Assembly (NCBI RefSeq): GCF_013166605.1
Contig: NZ_JABKKF010000002.1
Span: 372,001 to 436,000, forward strand
Direction of reading: 5' to 3'
Length of the DNA: 64,000 nt
Source: Xylanibacter muris
GTDB taxonomy: Bacteria; Bacteroidota; Bacteroidia; Bacteroidales; Bacteroidaceae
Below the pieces are notes generated by a model that had not been told where the DNA came from, did no database searches, and saw only the letters and a list, made by a program, of their open reading frames with translations. The position numbers were made by a program, and so were the translations under genes. Within the stretch, counting starts at the first letter, position 1; every line of letters begins with the position of its first letter. This document shows, piece by piece, positions 54,181 to 63,261 of this stretch.

Positions 54181-55752
54181 ATGAAACTGAATAATATAGT
54201 ATTCGATAAAAGCAGTTTTGCCGCAGAGATGGCAAAACTGAAAAATGCCGGGAATTTTGATTACCTTGTTACAATTGTTGGAGAAGACTTCGGAGAGGAA
54301 GGACTTGGATGTATATATATACTGGAGAATACGGATACAAACGAGAGGGTGTCTGTGAAAATGATTGCCGAGAAGATAGGGGAAGATCATGTTATTCCGA
54401 CAGTTTATAATCTTTGGAAAAGCGCAGACTTGCTCGAACGTGAGGTTTATGACTTTTTCGGCATCAAATTCCTCGGTCATCCTGATATGCGACGTCTGTA
54501 TTTGAGAAGCGATTTCAACGGTTATCCTTTCCGTAAGGATTTCGATGCGGATCCAAAGAAAAATCCGTTGTTGCTGACAGATGAGCCTCAGAGTGATTAT
54601 ACCGTTGAATATAATCTGGATTCCGAGGGCAGGCTAACTTCAACTCCTCACCGTTTGTTTGATGATGATGATTTTGTGGTGAATATAGGTCCTCAACACC
54701 CTTCAACACACGGTGTGCTCCGTCTGCAGACAATACTTAACGGTGAGACCGTGAAGAAGATTTACCCTCATTTCGGTTATATTCATCGTGGAATAGAGAA
54801 AATGTGCGAGAGCTACACCTATCCCCAGACGCTTGCCCTTACCGACCGTATGGACTATCTGAGTGCGATGATGAACCGTCATGCTCTTTGCGGGGTTATC
54901 GAAGAGGCTATGGGTATAGAGCTTTCTGACCGTATCCTGTATATCCGTACTATTATGGATGAGCTTCAGCGTCTTGATTCCCACCTTCTTTATATCGGAT
55001 GTTGTGCTCAGGACCTTGGCGCCCTTACGGCATTCCTTTATTCTATGCGTGACCGTGAGCATGTGCTCAACTGTATGGAGGAAACCACCGGTGGACGTCT
55101 GATACAGAACTATTATAGAATAGGAGGTTTGCAGGATGATATCGATGTTAATTTCGTGGCAAATGTAAAGGCACTATGTAATTATATCAAGCCATATTTC
55201 CAGGAGTATATGGACGTATTCGGAAACAATGTCATCATGCAGAAACGCTTCATGAATGTAGGATTCCTGTCAAAGGAAGACGCTGTAAGTTATGGCGTGA
55301 CCGGTGCTTCAGGACGTACTTCCGGCTGGCATAATGATATCCGTAAGAATCATCCTTATGCCCTGTATGATAAAGTGGAATTTGATGAGATTACAAATGA
55401 GATGTGCGATTCATACGGACGTTATCTCATACGTATAGAGGAGATGAAACAGAGTGTTCGTATAATAGAGCAGCTCATTGACAATATACCTGCCGGTGAC
55501 TTCTATATAAAGCAGAAGCCTATAATAAAAGTTCCAGAGGGACAATGGTACTTCTCTTGTGAAGGTAGCCGTGGCGAGATTGGAGTCTATCTTGATTCAA
55601 AGGGTGACAAGAGTCCTTATCGTCTGAAGTTCCGTCCTATGGGATTGAATCACGTTGCTGCCATGGACCAGATGATGCGTGGACAAAAGGTTGCGGATAT
55701 CATCACGGCCGGTGCGGCTCTTGACTTTGTTATTCCGGATATCGACAGATAA
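54181..55752 (+). CDS. nuoCD: Fused complex I subunits C and D
   Basis: 523 aa. Residues ~1-135 are the 30-kDa NuoC domain (ADLLEREVYDFFGIKFLGHPDMRRLYL). Residues ~155-523 are the 49-kDa NuoD domain (NIGPQHPSTHGVLRL, FGYIHRGIEKMCE, GASGRTSGWHND and the C-terminal DFVIPDIDR). One frame without an internal stop: a true fusion, as in E. coli and other Bacteroidetes. NuoD forms the quinone-binding cavity with NuoB. Confidence 0.96.
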   Translation: MKLNNIVFDKSSFAAEMAKLKNAGNFDYLVTIVGEDFGEEGLGCIYILENTDTNERVSVKMIAEKIGEDHVIPTVYNLWKSADLLEREVYDFFGIKFLGHPDMRRLYLRSDFNGYPFRKDFDADPKKNPLLLTDEPQSDYTVEYNLDSEGRLTSTPHRLFDDDDFVVNIGPQHPSTHGVLRLQTILNGETVKKIYPHFGYIHRGIEKMCESYTYPQTLALTDRMDYLSAMMNRHALCGVIEEAMGIELSDRILYIRTIMDELQRLDSHLLYIGCCAQDLGALTAFLYSMRDREHVLNCMEETTGGRLIQNYYRIGGLQDDIDVNFVANVKALCNYIKPYFQEYMDVFGNNVIMQKRFMNVGFLSKEDAVSYGVTGASGRTSGWHNDIRKNHPYALYDKVEFDEITNEMCDSYGRYLIRIEEMKQSVRIIEQLIDNIPAGDFYIKQKPIIKVPEGQWYFSCEGSRGEIGVYLDSKGDKSPYRLKFRPMGLNHVAAMDQMMRGQKVADIITAGAALDFVIPDIDR

Positions 55753-55778
55753 TTAGAAACTGAAATAAAAGATTTAAA

Positions 55779-56864
55779 ATGTTTGATTTTAATATAGTTA
55801 CAACATGGATCGACATGTTCCTGCGCCAGACACTTGGCTTAGGCGATTTTCTGTCGATTCTTATCGAGTGTATACTGGTGGGCGTCGGCATTCTTGTAGG
55901 CTACGCCATGCTGGCTATCGTCTTGATATTTATGGAACGTAAGGTTTGTGCATATTTCCAATGCCGTCTCGGTCCGATGCGTGTCGGTCCCTGGGGAGTG
56001 TTCCAGGTATTTGCAGACGTGTTGAAGATGCTCATAAAAGAGATTTTCTTCGTAGATAAGGCAGACAAGCTTCTTTATCTTGTTGCTCCGTTCCTTGTAA
56101 TTGTTGCGTCTGTAGGTACATTCTCTTTCCTTCCCTGGAATAATGGAGCTGTCGTACTTGACTTTAATGTCGGTATATTCCTTCTTACCGCTGTTTCAAG
56201 TATCGGTGTTGTCGGTATTTTTATGGCAGGATGGGGAAGTAACAATAAATATGGTGTCGTTTCCGCTATGCGCGGTGCCGTACAGCTTATCTCTTATGAG
56301 ATGTCGCTTGGCCTCTGCCTTATCACGGCTGTGATTCTTACAGGTACGATGCAGGTATCTGGTATTGTGGAGGCACAGACCGGTCCTTGGAACTGGCTTA
56401 TTTTCAGAGGACATATTCCGGCCGTAATAGCTTTTGTCGTATTCCTTGTTGCCGGTAATGCGGAGGCAAACCGTGGTCCGTTCGACTTGGCTGAGGCAGA
56501 GAGTGAGCTTACAGCCGGTTATCACACAGAATACAGCGGTATGGGATTCGGTTTTTATTACCTTGCCGAGTATCTTAATCTGTTTGTTATCTCAGGTATT
56601 GCCACAACAGTCTTCCTTGGAGGTTGGGCTCCTGTAAACATTGGTATCGACGCTTTTGACTCGGTAATGAATTATATTCCCGGTATCGTTTGGTTCTTGG
56701 GTAAGGCTTTTGCCGTGGTATGGTTGCTGATGTGGGTGCGTTGGACATTCCCGCGTTTGCGTATTGACCAGATTCTGACGCTTGAGTGGAAGTATCTTAT
56801 GCCGTTGTGTCTGTTGAATCTGGTACTTATGACAATAATTGTTGCCTTTGGATGGCACTTCTAA
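55779..56864 (+). CDS. nuoH: Complex I subunit H
   Basis: 361 aa, about eight or nine membrane helices. Family marks are IFMERKVCAYFQCRLGPMRVGPWG, with the E/R-rich loop facing the quinone site, and NRGPFDLAEAESELTAGYHTEYSGM. It couples quinone chemistry to the membrane arm. 26 bp after nuoCD. Confidence 0.96.
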   Translation: MFDFNIVTTWIDMFLRQTLGLGDFLSILIECILVGVGILVGYAMLAIVLIFMERKVCAYFQCRLGPMRVGPWGVFQVFADVLKMLIKEIFFVDKADKLLYLVAPFLVIVASVGTFSFLPWNNGAVVLDFNVGIFLLTAVSSIGVVGIFMAGWGSNNKYGVVSAMRGAVQLISYEMSLGLCLITAVILTGTMQVSGIVEAQTGPWNWLIFRGHIPAVIAFVVFLVAGNAEANRGPFDLAEAESELTAGYHTEYSGMGFGFYYLAEYLNLFVISGIATTVFLGGWAPVNIGIDAFDSVMNYIPGIVWFLGKAFAVVWLLMWVRWTFPRLRIDQILTLEWKYLMPLCLLNLVLMTIIVAFGWHF

Positions 56865-56877
56865 TTAAGCAATAAAA

Positions 56878-57408
56878 ATGGAAGAAAATAATAAATCATA
56901 TTTTGGTGAGGTTTTCCATGCTGTGAAGTCACTTGCCACAGGTTTGAAGATAACTCTTAAGGAGTACTTCACGCCTAAGAGCACGGAGCAGTATCCCGAG
57001 AACCGTAAGACCACGTTACATGTCTCAAAGCGTCATCGTGGACGTCTTGTGATGCTTAGAGATGAAAATGATGCAGTTAAATGTGTTGGCTGTACAATGT
57101 GTGAGAAAGTATGTCCCAACGGTACTATCAAGATACAGACAGAGATGGTTACGACAGAGGACGGAAAGAAGAAGAGAAAGCTTGTTGATTATCAGTACGA
57201 CCTTGGAGACTGTATGTTTTGTCAGCTTTGCGTGAATGCCTGTAATTTTGATGCCATTGAGTTTACCAATGACTTTGAAAACAGTACATTTGACCGCAAT
57301 TCACTTGTTCTTCATCTGGATAAGGAGCATTATGAGAGTTCTTTGCCAAATATCCTTGACGGTGGCGCTCCGCTGACAATCGGAAAGTTTAATACTAAAA
57401 CTAAATAA
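56878..57408 (+). CDS. nuoI: Complex I subunit I (two 4Fe-4S clusters)
   Basis: 176 aa. Two ferredoxin motifs: CVGCTMCEKVCP at residues ~64-75 and CMFCQLCVNAC near 111-121, binding clusters N6a and N6b. Without NuoEFG this subunit is the likely electron entry point. 13 bp after nuoH. Confidence 0.96.
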   Translation: MEENNKSYFGEVFHAVKSLATGLKITLKEYFTPKSTEQYPENRKTTLHVSKRHRGRLVMLRDENDAVKCVGCTMCEKVCPNGTIKIQTEMVTTEDGKKKRKLVDYQYDLGDCMFCQLCVNACNFDAIEFTNDFENSTFDRNSLVLHLDKEHYESSLPNILDGGAPLTIGKFNTKTK

Positions 57409-57424
57409 GGAGGAAGTATAAGAT

Positions 57425-57949
57425 ATGGCTAATTTAGTAATGTTTTGCATTTTGGCATTCATCATTCTTGGTTCTGCTGTGATGTGCGTGACAACAAAGA
57501 AAATAATGCGGGCCGCAACATTCTTGCTGTTCGTTCTCTTTGGGGTGGCAGGTCTTTACTTCCTGCTTGACTATACATATTTGGCTGCCGCACAGATCAG
57601 TATCTATGCCGGTGGTATAACGATGATGTATATCTTTGCAATACAGCTTGTAGGGAAACGTACTCTTCAGGGTATGGTTGAGAGGTTAAGAGGATGTCGC
57701 ATTATTGGCGGTATGATCGTATCGGTAATAGGTCTTGCGACTGTTGTCCTCGTTTTCCTTAAGAACAGTTTTATAACATCATCTGCCTTGACGGATGGCG
57801 AAGAGGTTCCGATGGATGTCATCGGTAACGCGTTACTCGGTTCTGACAAATACCAGTACGTGCTTCCGTTCGAGTTTATTTCCGTATTCCTTCTTGCATG
57901 TATCATTGGAGGAATTATTGTTGCACGTAAAGAAAAGGAGACGAAGTAA
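57425..57949 (+). CDS. nuoJ: Complex I subunit J
   Basis: 174 aa with five membrane helices. The signature AAQISIYAGGITMMYIFAIQLV (residues ~57-78) is the NuoJ pi-bulge helix. 16 bp after nuoI; 1-bp gap to nuoK. Confidence 0.93.
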   Translation: MANLVMFCILAFIILGSAVMCVTTKKIMRAATFLLFVLFGVAGLYFLLDYTYLAAAQISIYAGGITMMYIFAIQLVGKRTLQGMVERLRGCRIIGGMIVSVIGLATVVLVFLKNSFITSSALTDGEEVPMDVIGNALLGSDKYQYVLPFEFISVFLLACIIGGIIVARKEKETK

Positions 57950-57950
57950 T

Positions 57951-58262
57951 ATGGTACCAGTAGAGTTTTATTTTGTTCTTAGCGCGTTGCTGTTTTTCAT
58001 AGGTGTGTTCGGTTTTGTCACACGCCGCAATCTTATAGCAATGCTCATTTCCATAGAACTTGTATTAAACGCGGTTGACATCAACTTTGCCGCTTTTAAC
58101 CGTATGCTGTTCCCTGACGGACAGTTGGAGGGCTTCTTCATGTCTTTGTTCTCAATAGGCGTGAGCGCAGCGGAAAGTGCCGTAGCTATTGCTATTATTA
58201 TTAATGTTTACCGTAATTTCCACAGTGATCAGGTGAACAGTATTGAAAACATGAAATATTAA
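57951..58262 (+). CDS. nuoK: Complex I subunit K
   Basis: 103 aa from the ATG at 57951; the frame is open further upstream inside nuoJ but this start fits the family. Three helices: RRNLIAMLISIELVLNAVDINF and SVGV-like IGVSAAESAVAIAIII, with both helix glutamates (ISIE, SAAES) that serve proton transfer. Confidence 0.95.
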   Translation: MVPVEFYFVLSALLFFIGVFGFVTRRNLIAMLISIELVLNAVDINFAAFNRMLFPDGQLEGFFMSLFSIGVSAAESAVAIAIIINVYRNFHSDQVNSIENMKY

Positions 58263-58269
58263 TTGAGTT

Positions 58270-60234
58270 ATGGAATATAGTTATGTATTTTTGATACTTC
58301 TTCTGCCTTTCCTTTCTTTTATAGTGTTGGGACTTGCGGGTATGAAGATGCCGCACAAGACAGCTGGCCTTATCGGTACCCTATCGTTGGGTATCGTGAC
58401 AGCCCTTTCTTATTATACCGCTTTCTGCTATTTTACGGCAGAGCGTGGTGTTGACGGCACATTTGCAACGATGGTGCCCTACAATTTCACATGGTTGCCT
58501 TTGGGGGTTCTGAATTTTGATCTCGGTATAATGCTTGATCCTATATCGGTGATGATGCTTATCGTTATCTCTACTGTCAGCCTGATGGTTCATATATATT
58601 CTTTTGGATATATGCACGGTGAGAAAGGATTCCAGCGTTATTATGCTTATCTGAGCCTTTTCACAATGTCAATGCTTGGCTTGGTTGTGGCGACAAATAT
58701 TTTCCAGATGTATCTTTTCTGGGAACTTGTAGGTGTGAGTTCATATTTGCTCATCGGTTTTTACTATCCTTTGCATGCGGCTGTGGCTGCTTCAAAGAAA
58801 GCGTTTATTGTAACACGTTTTGCTGATATGTTCTTCCTTATAGGTATCCTTATATTTGGATTCTATACCGGTTCGTTCAGTTTTTCTTTTGCAGGCAATG
58901 TGGTAATGGGCGATGGTGCCACACCGTTTATTCCTGTTGATGTTGTAAGAGCCGTGGCAGCCGGTGGGTTTATTATCCCGACAGCTCTTGTTCTTATGTT
59001 CATCGGTGGTGCCGGTAAGAGTGCCATGTTCCCGTTGCATATATGGCTTCCGGATGCCATGGAAGGTCCGACTCCTGTAAGTGCACTTATCCATGCCGCC
59101 ACAATGGTTGTTGCTGGTGTGTTCCAGATTGCGCGTCTTTTCCCGTTGTGGATCGAGTATGCTCCTGGGCAGATGAGTATTGTTGTATATGTAGGTGTGT
59201 TTACTGCATTCTATGCAGCAGCGGTGGCATGTGCACAGAGCGATATAAAGCGTGTGCTTGCTTTCTCGACAATTTCTCAGATCGCGTTTATGATGGTTGC
59301 GCTTGGAGTATGTCTGCCTGGTCACGACGGTGCCGTGCTTGACAATCATGCCCAGCTTGGTTATATGGCGTCAATGTTCCATTTGTTCACACACGCCATG
59401 TTCAAGGCTTGTCTGTTTCTTGGTGCCGGATGTATCATACATGCTGTTCATTCAAATGAGATGTCAACGATGGGTGGTCTTCGCAAATACATGCCAATAA
59501 CCCACATAACATTCCTCATTTCATGTATTGCAATTTCCGGTATACCTCCGTTCTCCGGTTTCTTCTCAAAGGATGAAATTATCACGGCATGTTTTGCATA
59601 TAGTCCTGTCGTGGGTTGGATAATGACAGCCATTGCCGCAATGACCGCATTCTATATGTTCCGTCTTTATTATGGCATATTCTGGGGTACGGAGAACAAA
59701 GAGCTTCATGAGCATCATACTCCGCACGAGGCGCCTCTTACCATGACCATTCCGCTTATCATACTTTCTGTAATCACACTGACCTGCGGTTGGATAGTGA
59801 ATTTCGGTTCGTTTGTAAGTGCAAGCGGTCTTGATTATGAGATACATCTCGATAAACAGATCGCAATAACGTCTACTGTCATAGCACTTATCAGTATAGC
59901 CCTTGCCACCTATATATATAAAGGTGAGAAGCAGCCGATAGCTGATATTCTTTACAAGCGTTTCCCAAAACTTCACCGTGCCGCATATAAGCGTTTCTAC
60001 ATGGATGAGGTCTGGATGTTTATCACTCATAAGGTTATTTTCCGTCTTGTGTCTACTCCTATTGCATGGTTTGACCGTCATGTTGTTGACGGTACGTTTG
60101 ATTTCATCGCATGGGGCAGTAATGCCGCCGGTGAGACGATTCGTCCGTGGCAAAGCGGTGATGTCCGTCAGTATGCAGTATGGTTCCTCACAGGAACAGT
60201 GGCATTAACATTAGTATTACTTTGCTTATTATAA
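58270..60234 (+). CDS. nuoL: Complex I subunit L (antiporter-like)
   Basis: 654 aa. Antiporter-like core (FWELVGVSSYLLIGFYY; GKSAMFPLHIWLPDAMEGPTPVSALIHAATMV; HLFTHAMFKACLFLGAG) plus the long amphipathic lateral helix and last TM segment after residue ~500. The Lys/Glu/His proton-path residues appear in these stretches. 7 bp after nuoK. Confidence 0.96.
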   Translation: MEYSYVFLILLLPFLSFIVLGLAGMKMPHKTAGLIGTLSLGIVTALSYYTAFCYFTAERGVDGTFATMVPYNFTWLPLGVLNFDLGIMLDPISVMMLIVISTVSLMVHIYSFGYMHGEKGFQRYYAYLSLFTMSMLGLVVATNIFQMYLFWELVGVSSYLLIGFYYPLHAAVAASKKAFIVTRFADMFFLIGILIFGFYTGSFSFSFAGNVVMGDGATPFIPVDVVRAVAAGGFIIPTALVLMFIGGAGKSAMFPLHIWLPDAMEGPTPVSALIHAATMVVAGVFQIARLFPLWIEYAPGQMSIVVYVGVFTAFYAAAVACAQSDIKRVLAFSTISQIAFMMVALGVCLPGHDGAVLDNHAQLGYMASMFHLFTHAMFKACLFLGAGCIIHAVHSNEMSTMGGLRKYMPITHITFLISCIAISGIPPFSGFFSKDEIITACFAYSPVVGWIMTAIAAMTAFYMFRLYYGIFWGTENKELHEHHTPHEAPLTMTIPLIILSVITLTCGWIVNFGSFVSASGLDYEIHLDKQIAITSTVIALISIALATYIYKGEKQPIADILYKRFPKLHRAAYKRFYMDEVWMFITHKVIFRLVSTPIAWFDRHVVDGTFDFIAWGSNAAGETIRPWQSGDVRQYAVWFLTGTVALTLVLLCLL

Positions 60235-60239
60235 TAGAA

Positions 60240-61724
60240 ATGAATATATTGAGTTTATTCGTATTGATACCTGTAGTGATGCTGCTTGGTCTTTGGATAG
60301 CACGCAATCTCAATCAGGTTCGCGGAGTGATGGTGATTGGTTCTTCCTTTTTGCTTGCTCTCTCTGTGTATTTGACAGTCGCCTTCATACAGGCACGTCA
60401 GAATGGCGATACTTCAGCCATGCTTTTCACCTATAGTACTCCTTGGTTCAAGCCTCTAAATATCGCCTATTCAACTGGTGTTGACGGAATCTCGGTTGTG
60501 ATGCTGCTTCTTTCAAGTATCATTGTCTTTACCGGAACTTTCGCATCATGGCAGCTTAAACCGATGACTAAGGAATACTTCCTTTGGTTCACTTTGTTGT
60601 CGACAGGTGTTTACGGATTCTTTATCTGCACAGACCTGTTTACTATGTTCATGTTCTACGAGGTTGCCCTTATTCCAATGTATCTTCTTATCGGAGTTTG
60701 GGGCAGCGGTCAGAAAGAATATGCCGCAATGAAGCTGACCCTGATGCTTATGGGTGGCTCGGCCCTTCTTATCATAGGTATATTGGGAATTTATTATTTC
60801 AGTGGAGCGACGACCATGAATATTACCGAGATTGCGGCAATGCACAATATTCCGGTTGATATACAGAAAGTGTTCTTCCCGTTCATTTTCATCGGTTTCG
60901 GTGTTCTTGGTGCCCTGTTCCCATTCCATACATGGTCACCTGACGGTCACGCTTCTGCTCCTACAGCCGTTTCTATGCTTCACGCAGGTGTGTTGATGAA
61001 GCTTGGAGGTTACGGATGTTTCCGCATTGCAATGTACCTTTTGCCGGAAGCGGCACATGAGCTTTCATGGATATTCCTTATCCTTACTACAATCTCGGTT
61101 GTTTACGGTGCCCTTTCCGCATGTGTGCAGACAGACCTTAAATATATAAATGCCTATTCTTCAGTGTCGCACTGCGGTCTGGTGTTGTTTGCTTTGCTGA
61201 TGATGACAAAGACAGCGTGCACCGGAGCAATCCTTCAGATGCTTTCACATGGTCTGATGACAGCTTTGTTCTTTGCTCTCATAGGTATGATTTACGGTCG
61301 TACACATACGCGTGATATCCGCAAGCTTGGCGGTTTGATGAAAATAATGCCGTTTCTCTCTGTAGGTTATGTCATTGCCGGTCTTGCCAACCTCGGTCTT
61401 CCCGGTTTCTCAGGTTTCATTGCCGAGATGACAATCTTTGTTGGCTCGTTTGAGAATAATGATGTATTTCACCGCACATGCACCATCATCGCATGTACAT
61501 CTATTGTAGTGACAGCCGTTTATATTCTCCGCGTTGTCGGTAAGATTCTTTTCGAGAAGGTTGCCGACCCTCATTACGAGCAGCTCACTGATGCCACATG
61601 GGACGAGCGTTTCTCTGTATGCTGTCTTATCTTCTGTGTGGCAGGTTTGGGTATGGCTCCGCTGTGGGTAAGCAATGTAATCAACGGAGGTGTAAGCTCA
61701 GTATTAAGTGTAATTAACTTCTAA
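60240..61724 (+). CDS. nuoM: Complex I subunit M (antiporter-like)
   Basis: 494 aa from the ATG at 60240, 5 bp after the nuoL stop. Signatures: FYEVALIPMYLLIGVWG, FHTWSPDGHASAPTAVSMLHAGVLMKLGGYG and HGLMTALFFALIGMIYGRT. One of the three proton-pumping antiporter homologues. Confidence 0.95.
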   Translation: MNILSLFVLIPVVMLLGLWIARNLNQVRGVMVIGSSFLLALSVYLTVAFIQARQNGDTSAMLFTYSTPWFKPLNIAYSTGVDGISVVMLLLSSIIVFTGTFASWQLKPMTKEYFLWFTLLSTGVYGFFICTDLFTMFMFYEVALIPMYLLIGVWGSGQKEYAAMKLTLMLMGGSALLIIGILGIYYFSGATTMNITEIAAMHNIPVDIQKVFFPFIFIGFGVLGALFPFHTWSPDGHASAPTAVSMLHAGVLMKLGGYGCFRIAMYLLPEAAHELSWIFLILTTISVVYGALSACVQTDLKYINAYSSVSHCGLVLFALLMMTKTACTGAILQMLSHGLMTALFFALIGMIYGRTHTRDIRKLGGLMKIMPFLSVGYVIAGLANLGLPGFSGFIAEMTIFVGSFENNDVFHRTCTIIACTSIVVTAVYILRVVGKILFEKVADPHYEQLTDATWDERFSVCCLIFCVAGLGMAPLWVSNVINGGVSSVLSVINF

Positions 61725-61741
61725 AATCAGTCAGGTATAAA

Positions 61742-63169
61742 ATGGATTACAGTCAGTTTTTTAGTATGATTCCTGAAGCTACCCTAATGGTGGCTCTGGT
61801 AATAGTTTTTCTTGCCGACCTTATTTTGAAAGGTGAGAATAAACATTCTGCATTGAGCCTGCTGACAGGAGTTCTTCTTGTTTCCCAGCTTGCTGTTTGC
61901 TTCATGCAGACACCGGCAGAGGCATTCAGCGGACTTTATGTCTCTACAGCTGCGACAAATATAATGAAAGCGATTCTTACAGGCGGTTCACTGATTGTTG
62001 TAATCATGGCGCAGTCATGGTTGCAGCGTGCCGATGTGGCAGATAAGGAGGGGGAATTCTATGAGCTTCTCATTTCCACTTTGCTCGGTATGTATATGAT
62101 GATGTCTTCCGGCCACTTCCTCATGTTCTTCCTCGGTCTTGAGATGGCTTCCGTTCCAATGGCATGTATGGTTGCCCTTGATAAGTGCCGTAAGGAATCG
62201 GCTGAGGCTGCCGCGAAATTTATCATCACAGCTACATTCTCAAGCGGTGTGATGCTTTACGGTATCTCTTTCATTTATGCAATGACAGGTACGCTTTATT
62301 TTGATGATGTGGTAAACTACATTGATGCGACTCCTATGACAATCATGGGTCTTGTGTTCTTCTTCAGTGGTCTTGGTTTCAAGATTTCCCTTGTTCCGTT
62401 CCACTTCTGGACAGCTGATACATATCAGGGTGCTCCCACGGCTGTTACCGGTTATATGAGTGTAGTTTCAAAGGGTGCCGCAGCATTCACTCTGATGGCG
62501 ATTCTCATGAAGGTTTTTGCTCCTATAGCTGAATACTATGAGTATCTTCTCTACATTGTGATTGTGCTCAGCATCACAGTAGCCAATCTGTTTGCCCTCC
62601 GTCAGAATGAGCTTAAGCGATTCATGGCTTTCAGTTCGATCTCACAAGCCGGATATATAATGCTTGCCGCAGTGGGCAGCAACGGTATGGCACTTTCTTC
62701 ATTGATTTACTATGTTCTTGTATATGTGGTTGCAAACATGGCAGTGTTCACCGTAATCAATGTCGTAGAGACACGCGGTAAGGGAAATACCAGAATGAGT
62801 TGTTATGACGGATTTTATCAGACAAATCCGAAATTGTCGTTCCTGATGACACTTGCTCTGTTCTCACTTGCCGGTATACCTCCGTTTGCCGGTATGTTCA
62901 GCAAGTTCTTCGTGTTTATGGCAGCAGCACAGAATGGCTCGTTCCTTGCATATTTTGTTCTTTTCATAGCATTGATAAATACGGTGGCCAGTCTTTACTA
63001 CTATCTGCTTATCGTTAAGGCTATGTATATAAAGAGCAACGACAATCCGTTGCCGGAGTTCCGTAGTGATTGCAACACTAAACTTGCGCTTGGTCTCTGC
63101 ACGGCAGGTATCGTTGCGTTTGGTGTTTGCAGTTGTGTTTACGATTGGATTGCGGCAGCTTGTATTTGA
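61742..63169 (+). CDS. nuoN: Complex I subunit N (antiporter-like)
   Basis: 475 aa, ~14 helices. Signatures: FLGLEMASVPMACMVA, VPFHFWTADTYQGAPTAVTGYMSVVSKGAA and SISQAGYIMLA; the second resembles NuoN's proton channel helix. Last gene of the operon, closed by the hairpin at 63193. Confidence 0.95.
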   Translation: MDYSQFFSMIPEATLMVALVIVFLADLILKGENKHSALSLLTGVLLVSQLAVCFMQTPAEAFSGLYVSTAATNIMKAILTGGSLIVVIMAQSWLQRADVADKEGEFYELLISTLLGMYMMMSSGHFLMFFLGLEMASVPMACMVALDKCRKESAEAAAKFIITATFSSGVMLYGISFIYAMTGTLYFDDVVNYIDATPMTIMGLVFFFSGLGFKISLVPFHFWTADTYQGAPTAVTGYMSVVSKGAAAFTLMAILMKVFAPIAEYYEYLLYIVIVLSITVANLFALRQNELKRFMAFSSISQAGYIMLAAVGSNGMALSSLIYYVLVYVVANMAVFTVINVVETRGKGNTRMSCYDGFYQTNPKLSFLMTLALFSLAGIPPFAGMFSKFFVFMAAAQNGSFLAYFVLFIALINTVASLYYYLLIVKAMYIKSNDNPLPEFRSDCNTKLALGLCTAGIVAFGVCSCVYDWIAAACI

Positions 63170-63192
63170 CAGTCGGAATTTGATTATAGGCA

Positions 63193-63235
63193 GAGACGGA
63201 TGCGGATTCATACCGTGTCCGTCTTTGTTTTTATA
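63193..63235 (+). terminator. Intrinsic terminator of the nuo operon
   Basis: AGACGGATGCGG pairs with CCGTGTCCGTCT (inner TG/TG mismatch), followed by TTGTTTTT. It lies 24 bp after the nuoN stop. Confidence 0.8.
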
Positions 63236-63261
63236 CTAACCATTTTTTTGCGGCAAACGTT

